Source of the DNA: Rhexocercosporidium sp. MPI-PUGE-AT-0058 | Taxonomy: Eukaryota; Ascomycota; Leotiomycetes; Helotiales | Assembly: GCA_020746875.1 (NCBI GenBank) | Contig: JAGTJL010000022.1 | Location: 682,001-746,000, forward strand | Direction of reading: 5' to 3' | DNA: 64,000 nucleotides | In this document: positions 57,832 through 64,000 of the stretch, one piece after another | Position numbering within the stretch: position 1 is the stretch's first letter | How the letters are laid out: the number at the start of each line of letters is the position of its first letter | Position numbers and translations under genes: made by a program | Notes under the pieces: generated by a model | What the model saw: the letters and a program-made list of their open reading frames with translations, nothing else | Databases searched by the model: none | What the model was told of the DNA's origin: nothing

Positions 57832-59430
57832 TATTTTAATTACTTTTCTCTTACCGTTAGCTTAATTATTATATAATAGTTTAAACTAAAGGATTATTAG
57901 TAGCAGCCTTAAGCCGATAAGAATAACGATTAAATACCTCGGAATACTAAGGAATCGCTGGAAATATATTAGTAAATAATATTACCGTAATATAAAAGCA
58001 ACTTCGGGCTCTTAAGAAGCGGAACGATATCCTTAATAGCCTTATCGCTAAGTATTATCGGATATACGGCGACGATTTCACGTAATATTCTCTTAAAGTA
58101 ATAATAAGAGCTTAATTCTTTTAATTTACTAAATTAGAAACTCTTGTAAATAATAGAAGTAACGTAAAAAAACCCTTTAATAATAGCCGACGAACTTCGG
58201 GCTTTACGTCGAGAGAAGAGTAAATATATAATCTCTTCGGAATATAAAAGAAAAAGCTACCGAGAACTTATAGAATATTTATAAGCTTATAATCGTATTT
58301 TTTATTACGATTCCAAAGATTCCCGACTAATAAAATTAAGATTAAATGAACGGTAATATTATTTCGTAAAGAACCGGCGAATGCTTAGAAAAGATTTAAG
58401 AAGTAAACTTTAAAAAAAACTTAATATAATAACTTAAGAAGATTATAAGGAGTTTCTAAAGAATTTCTAATTATTCCTTGTTTTAAAAAAGATAACTAAT
58501 TCTTAAGCTTGTGAAACAGCCCGACAGAGAATTAGCTAATTTATTTATGAATTTATTAATTACTTAAAAGGATTAAAAGAATACTTCGAGCCTTTTATAA
58601 AGCGCTAATTGCGAGATATTCTATTTAATAGAATTTAGCTTAAAGCTCACCAGAAGATCGTCGAGAGTAGATAAGTTAATAAACTATAGACTTATAAAGA
58701 AGTTATTTTAGTTATTACTTTTTAAGAAACTTATAATTTAATGAAAAGGAATAATAAAAAGTAAAACGAATTAAAGAATAAAAAAAGAACCTTTTTGTAA
58801 TCTTTTACGAAAAGTGTTATATGTATGCCCATTCATTCTATTTGTACGGAATCGGGCCCGTAGCATAAGGGGGCCGAGGCTTCTACGGTATCAGTAGAAT
58901 CAGTCCCACTTGTATATCTAGTCACGCCGGCGTTTTGCTTCCCCTCACGGGTAACCCCCTTTATATATACGCTTCTCCTCTAGACTTCTTTAAAGGCCAG
59001 AGATTAGTTCTTTAAATATATTTTCCCTGAACCTCTATAAAGCTTTGCCTATCGTGAACTCCATCTGACAAAAAGCTACCGAAAGGCGAGATAATTCCTG
59101 GCTAAAGCGATTTAATAAAATTAACTTAAATAAAATCTTAATTAAAAAGAGTAAAAAGAGAAGTTATAAGTTAAAAGTTAAATATTACTTATATTATAAG
59201 CTCGGCTATTGTGAAGGCTATAACAATAAAAGAACGAAGAACGGCTCAATGTACTAGGCAAGGAGCCTAGTAATGTTAAGGGGTTAAGACTTAAATTGGA
59301 AAAGTATTTAATTTTTTTTAAATTTTATATAAAGAAAAGGTCTTTTATATAAACCTTTAAAGGTTATATGCCTAATTCCTTAAATAACGCCTTAGGTATC
59401 AAACAACATTACTTGGATGGCAGACAGAGC
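57832..59430 (+). mobile_element. RIP-decayed LTR-retrotransposon gag region
   Basis: Very AT-rich with stops in all frames. At about 59179-59226 a plus-frame trace, YYLYYKLGYCEGYNN, has the spacing of a gag CCHC zinc knuckle in which Cys and His codons have mostly become Tyr, as G-to-A changes would do. It is interrupted by the solo LTR at 58815-59070. Confidence 0.5.
58815..59070 (+). mobile_element. Solo LTR, 256 bp, intact ends
   Basis: Starts TGTTATATG and ends CATCTGACA, flanked by perfect AAAAG duplications (58810-58814 and 59071-59075). It retains normal GC while its surroundings are AT-rich, so it inserted after the host element was mutated. It is the best-preserved copy of the family also seen at 32571-33914, 35397-35651 and 36447-36693. 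Confidence 0.9.
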
Positions 59431-59448
59431 GATTAAGAGTCAGTGATA

Positions 59449-59583
59449 TCCGTTGCGCTACTGCCAGGGTTGACTTTTCGCTTCAGGGTGTCGATCAGGC
59501 GCTACAGGCTGTTGCTCCAGGGACTTACAGCGACCTAGTCGAGTCACGTGGGATGAGGTCAACCCTGGCAGCAGCGCAACGGA
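59449..59583. mobile_element. MITE, 135 bp, TA target
   Basis: Inverted termini of 25 bp (one mismatch) begin TCCGTTGCGC and include CTGCCAGGGTTGAC. The element is flanked by TA at 59447-59448 and 59584-59585. It has no coding capacity; the sequence could fold into a long hairpin. Confidence 0.8.
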
Positions 59584-60754
59584 TAGGTGACGACGTTCCG
59601 AAGATATTGTAACGAGACAATTAATTAAAAGTATGGCAAAGACTTTATATTAAACAGAGCTATACTTGCATTTCTTTTATGCTTAAGCCAGAAGCTTAAA
59701 GGCATTTAAATAAATCCGTACGGGCCATCAGTGCCACTTATAACCAGTTGTAGCCTTAGGCCTTAATATTATACACGGAAAGTATAACCGAGCAGCATTT
59801 CGTAGGTCGCTGACTAGCATCATACAGCTTTCAAGCTTTCAAAACTTCCCAAAAGGTGGTTAAATTTCAAGGGGAACAGAACAGGTATAAACAGGCTAAT
59901 AATGAAAGCAAAAATAAATGGCCGTCTACATAGATTCCCCAGGAAACAAATATAAAAGCCTAAGTTTCCAACTGTCAAGTGCTAATATTAGGCACTAGGA
60001 TAAGAGTAAATTAGGGTGAGTTATTCGTAATGAAGTGAAATATGAAGTTGTACTACCGGACTTTCGCTTCGTAGGGATGTCGGTTATGGCTGACTGTGCC
60101 TTCGGCGGTAAAGTATGCCCGCCTTAATAGGTGATTTTCTTTTTAGTGAAAGCAATCTAGCATAACCTTCGTGAAACGATGGATCTCCGGAGAGGTATAC
60201 AAGCGGCACGGCAGCTTAAAAGCCTAAGATTTGTAGTTTCTATTAACAAGTACACTTGGAATTTCCCTTAATATTTTCTTATGCTTTTGGAAAAAGCATT
60301 ATCTTTAAAATAAGCAACTTTTAACTCTAGCTTTTATATAATCCTAACTAGCACTCAACTCCTGTGGTCTGCCTAGTATCACGACTTATAGTAGTAATAA
60401 GCTACAACCTAATGGGACTGCACTCGCTATATAGAGTATTTGCGAGTATTCCCCTAGGTTCAACTTGAGATATTTCGGCCACCACTTATCCCTTGAACGG
60501 AATACCCAAGAACTTTACGTGGAATCTTTAGGCTACTCTAGATGATTCTGCTTACATACAACTAACCCCGCCACTAGACGCGAATTTATTTAGACCAAAT
60601 TTTGAAGAATCCAACGGAATCACCCCTTCTTCCACTTTGCCAACTTATCCTGACACGGGTTTCACGTCGGCGATTCACCTCATGCCAACTCCACGGGAAA
60701 GGACTGGAATACCTCACTTAGGGATACCTTAAACTCCTTCGTTTGACTATCAAG

Positions 60755-60990
60755 ATCTTCTCTTATTCATCAAACCGACTCCCTTATATATCTATGGAGG
60801 AGATCCGGGACCTAACCCGTCTTATTTCACCATGGACATCTTCTCTTATTCATTAAACCGACTTACTTATGTTTCCTCAATCGGCTTCGCTAGTATTTAA
60901 TAAGGAAAACCGGGACCTAAACCACCTCGTTCTACTATCGATATCTTCTCTTGCTCATCAAACCGACTCCCTCATGTGTCCTTAATTCGC
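60755..60990. repeat. Imperfect direct repeats, three copies
   Basis: ATCTTCTCTTATTCAT followed by (C/T)AAACCGACT recurs at 60755, 60838 and 60943, with GGGACCTAA(C/A)CC in both spacers. The unit is about 83-105 bp. Composition is normal; function is unknown. Confidence 0.65.
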
Positions 60991-61236
60991 TCTCTCTACT
61001 TCAGCCCAACTGATTCCTTTACTTAGAGCTTACGCAAAAGGAGCATTATGCTTACCTTTCCTATTTCAATTAGCTATGTTAATGGCTTTGATTCTATTAA
61101 TTACTACATCTAAAGAAGGCGTTCAAGAGAGTAGTCACCTAGACTCTCTTCCCTTCTCCGAAGAGAGTCCGTCAACATTTGTCAATCGAGAAACGAAGAA
61201 GCTAAAAAGCGGCTTTAAAAAAAGTCCCAAAAAATT

Positions 61237-61270
61237 TGCGTTCGCCGGGAATCGAACCCGGGGCCCATCG
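61237..61270 (-). ncRNA. tRNA-like 3' half (T arm and acceptor 3' strand)
   Basis: On the minus strand CCGGGTTCGATTCCCGG forms a perfect T stem-loop with a consensus B box, followed by CGAACGC as an acceptor 3' strand and an A. A possible acceptor 5' strand, GCGCTCG, lies at 61344-61350 with one mismatch. Between them the D arm is replaced by a 13-bp perfect palindrome and the anticodon arm is not recognisable. It is probably a tRNA pseudogene or tRNA-derived SINE head. Confidence 0.4.
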
Positions 61271-61309
61271 ATTACTGTATTTAGTCTTCACTCAAATGTA
61301 CTTCGTATG

Positions 61310-61344
61310 GCAACGATAGATTTTACTACTAATCTATCGTTGCG
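61310..61344. repeat. 13-bp perfect hairpin next to the tRNA-like fragment
   Basis: GCAACGATAGATT and its exact complement are separated by about nine bases. It sits where the D arm of the tRNA-like sequence would be. Confidence 0.6.
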
Positions 61345-62711
61345 AGCGCTAAAACTGGTACGGAATCGGAAGTTTTAGCCTAGGCTGCTTTTACACATTA
61401 GGTTATGCTTCGCTAAAATTCATCCACACGCCCGCCCGTAATAAAGGGTAGACTTTGGCCACGATTGAACACATCGGGTGACAAGGTCCTGCTGCAAGCT
61501 TATCTTGTGAGTCATAGATTCAAGATACGAAGTAGCAGGTCGGCGATCTGGTAATTGAATTGTCCAGTGTTCTACGCTCAATCTTAGGCCGTGGCATGAC
61601 TTCCTTGGTATCCTTCTGTCTGTTTCTAGGAACTTGAACTTTGAATGCGCAATACCAGTCGTGCAAGGCTTTGATCCTGTTTCCTGGTTTCCGTTTCCCT
61701 GGACCTGTATTGACTTCCCCGAGCTGGACCGACCTCTCAGCGCCTGTTCTGCGACCCCAAGAATTGATACCACCCCCTGGCTCTCGAGGCCCAAAAAATA
61801 GCCGAGCTTATACAAGGTCCGTTAAGCCAGATTTAATGGCAACATGTGTGATTTGATAGAGTGTACTGTACAATTTTGAAATGTAGTAAGAAATGTAGGC
61901 TGTCGGTTTAGATGACTTTCCTTGCTTCGAGCGACGATTTGGGGAAGGCAAGAATCAGACCATGTCCCTTGTGCTGTTTGTAAGCCTCAATCGAGGCAAA
62001 AAAAAAGAAACGAAAATCGGAAACTGAAAGAGACCCCAGAGGCGCATAATGATGCGCCAGTCCCCATGTCCGGCGCTGCGGAGATGCCGGGGTAAACCCA
62101 GGATCCGAGACTGTACATAAAATTGGACGTAGCGAACTATATTGAACACGTCACGCTCAACAGCTGCGAAACCCGATTCATAAAACTAGAAAAGATCGAC
62201 TAAATCCCAATGATTTGACATCTCGAAAAGATAAGTTCTGATTGTAGCAACTTTATTTTAGCTTCATTTTGGAATATGAATCGTTACACACACTCTTGTT
62301 GCCCGTTTGCTCCTGCAAGCTTATCCGAGTAAGTCAATAGCTCTTTTAAATCTTGTTTCGTGGCATATTGCTTTCATAATATTGGTGGTACGTATATTTC
62401 TTTTTTCCGTAATGGTTCATTTGCAAACGTTTGTTAGACGGAAGGATTCGCAGGATGTTGTCCTACATACACCAGTGGGTGTCAGAATTCGTTGACCACC
62501 CCTCTGAAATCAAGCGATCATCACTAAAACTCACCCTCTTTACACTTGAATTCTAATATAATCTATTAATAGAAACTTAAAAATTCTTTATTATATTTAA
62601 TATTCTAAGCACTTAAGTTAAACAAGTATTTATTTCATATATAACTCTCAAGTATAAAAAGTTATTAAATAAATCACATAATACTGTTAAAAGAAGAATT
62701 ATTTCTATGAC

Positions 62712-62975
62712 GCTTGCTTTATAAAAGACGGCAATCACGTATGACTAGCGATTCATATTTTATAGCGAGAATATGAAGATATTAAGTGTTTTTTAAAATC
62801 TATAATTATAAAAGAAAAAAGATATGAAAAGAAGTAAGTTATATATAAAAGTAAGCTCCGTAAAGGCTCGTTTAATCTCGGCATCTTCTCAATCAGGAAG
62901 TGAATAGCCGAGACTGGAAGTAAGGCTCTAGAAGCTCTAAACCGTCACAATTTCCTCACTTAAAAGTGACTTATT
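62712..62975. repeat. Dispersed repeat copy (partners at 34391-34545 and 17571-18165)
   Basis: The first half matches 34391-34545; the second half matches the joined flanks of the 17657-18090 element. It therefore links the two partial copies into one repeat family of at least 260 bp. Confidence 0.6.
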
Positions 62976-63133
62976 ATTCTATCCCTCTATTCTGCGGCTA
63001 TAAAACTTAATCCTTCGTACATCTTAATGCAAATACTAATACAAATTACTACCGGTCATATAAAAGAATTCTATTAACTAATAAGCCTTTAAAAACATTC
63101 TTGAAGTAGGTGTTTTTTGGTGAGAGTCGCTTA

Positions 63134-63882
63134 CTCGTATTCCCTGTTACGTGCACACCCCGGACACATGCACACCCATTTCCCTACTAAAATACTACTT
63201 TTTTATACTGCAAAAATATCTGTTATTATTAATGTAATTTTGTAATTTTTAATAATTTGAACATAAGATTATAATAATATTAAATTAAAGACTTTAAATA
63301 TAATGTTTTATTTTATTTTAGTACGTAATTTAAAGCTAAAAACGAGTGATTTTAATGGTTAATATAACTATTATAATAAAACCGAATTTAAAAATACTAA
63401 TAGAAAAGTATTAATAAAAAATCTTTACAAAATGAATTTAAGCACTTCTAATTAAATATATATATAATTAAGTACCGTTTAACAATATTATAATTTTTTA
63501 ATTCAATTTTATTTAATATATTTTGATTTTATTTATAAGAAAGAAGAAAAAAACCCATTTTTGACTTATTTGTAATTATATTAACTTAACCTTTAAGTTT
63601 AAGTTATTATGTATAATTAATTAAAAACTTGATTATTTTCTATACTAGCATACTCAATTACTAAAGTATTCCAATTCAACTTTAATATAAAAGACTTAAA
63701 AAAGTATAATTTATACAAATACTAAATTTAATTACTTATATGAGTAAATCAATTATATATTTATTTTATTTTATTATATAGTATCAAGTGGTTGTTTATT
63801 TATAATACTTTTAAAGTGAGGTATTTTGGTGGGGAATTAGGTGTGCATGTGTTCGGGGTGTGCACGTAAAAGGGAATACGAG
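63134..63882. mobile_element. Nested TA-flanked inverted-repeat element, 749 bp
   Basis: Inverted termini of about 45 bp start CTCGTATTCCC and include GTGCACACCCCG and ACACATGCACACC. The element is flanked by TA at 63132-63133 and 63883-63884. The interior is AT-rich with no open frame. It is inserted in the 62470-63924 element. Confidence 0.82.
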
Positions 63883-64000
63883 TAATTTTGCGGGGTGGTC
63901 AACGAATTCTGACACCCACTGGTGCATACTGCAAGGTGATGTCACTTGGCGCACTGGACGCGAACCTGATTATCGTGAGCTTTCAACCCTCCTCTGTTTT

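Larger units (their letters stand above)
59584..62469. other. Gene-poor region with short repeats and a tRNA-like fragment
   Basis: No supported protein gene. A minus-strand frame of 131 codons at 61420-61815 and shorter ones are unrecognised. It contains the direct repeats at 60755-60990 and the tRNA-like fragment at 61237-61270, described separately. Confidence 0.35.
62470..63924. mobile_element. Inverted-repeat element of the 4-bp-duplication family, with a nested insertion
   Basis: Inverted termini of about 33 bp start CACCAGTGGGTGTCAGAATT (left 62470-62502, right ending 63924). They are related to those of the element at 17657-18090. CATA directly flanks both ends (62466-62469 and 63925-63928). 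Removing the nested element leaves about 0.7 kb, which includes a copy of the dispersed repeat (62712-62975). No open frame is seen. Confidence 0.78.

Noticed and set aside
60755..60990. CRISPR-like array
   Set aside because: Only three imperfect, unevenly spaced repeats in a eukaryotic genome.

Overview
The window looks like nuclear DNA of a filamentous ascomycete (Pezizomycotina; my best guess is Leotiomycetes, a guess only). Genes have short GT-AG introns of about 45-175 bp, often with a CTAAC/CTGAC-type branch site. Protein families are typical of that group (YAT-family permease, fungal C2H2 proteins, DUF7580, fungal MACPF-like). Normal-GC gene islands alternate with very AT-rich, TpA-rich blocks full of decayed transposons, as expected after repeat-induced point mutation (RIP). 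Exon joins were worked out by hand from splice sites and frame; models called intact have coding lengths divisible by three.

Layout. 0-16 kb: a frameshifted cysteine-rich secreted-protein gene (502-830), a short-chain dehydrogenase (3290-4036), a four-exon amino-acid permease (6377-8261), a broken gene with an RG-rich tail (11111-12786) and a homeobox plus C2H2 regulator on the minus strand (13742-16012) whose upstream region carries five copies of a 15-bp motif. 16-28.7 kb: a small membrane protein, a 434-bp inverted-repeat element, a gene-poor stretch of about 6 kb, an MFS transporter pseudogene and a 2.4-kb pogo/Fot1-like transposon. 29.5-32 kb: a spliced cysteine-rich secreted protein with two CPG-CC motifs and an unrecognised 309-aa protein. 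32.3-36.7 kb: nested and tandem transposable elements.

36.7-55.3 kb is the most interesting part. An AAA ATPase with an altered Walker B motif (minus) and a DUF7580 plus subtilisin (S8) protease (plus) are head-to-head. They are followed by a 1231-aa C2H2 plus STAND-NTPase-like protein, a RIP-type Rad5/Rad16 helicase pseudogene, a MACPF-like pore-former gene with one apparent frameshift (minus), and a spliced 10-cysteine secreted protein (plus). Together with the 309-aa protein this resembles the islands of proteases, NLR-like proteins and pore formers that fungi use in allorecognition and regulated cell death. That function is inferred, not shown.

55.3-64 kb: solo LTRs, a retrotransposon gag remnant, a TPR fragment, several TA-flanked MITEs, a tRNA-like fragment, and a 1.45-kb inverted-repeat element that belongs to the same family as the one at 17.7 kb and carries another element inside it.
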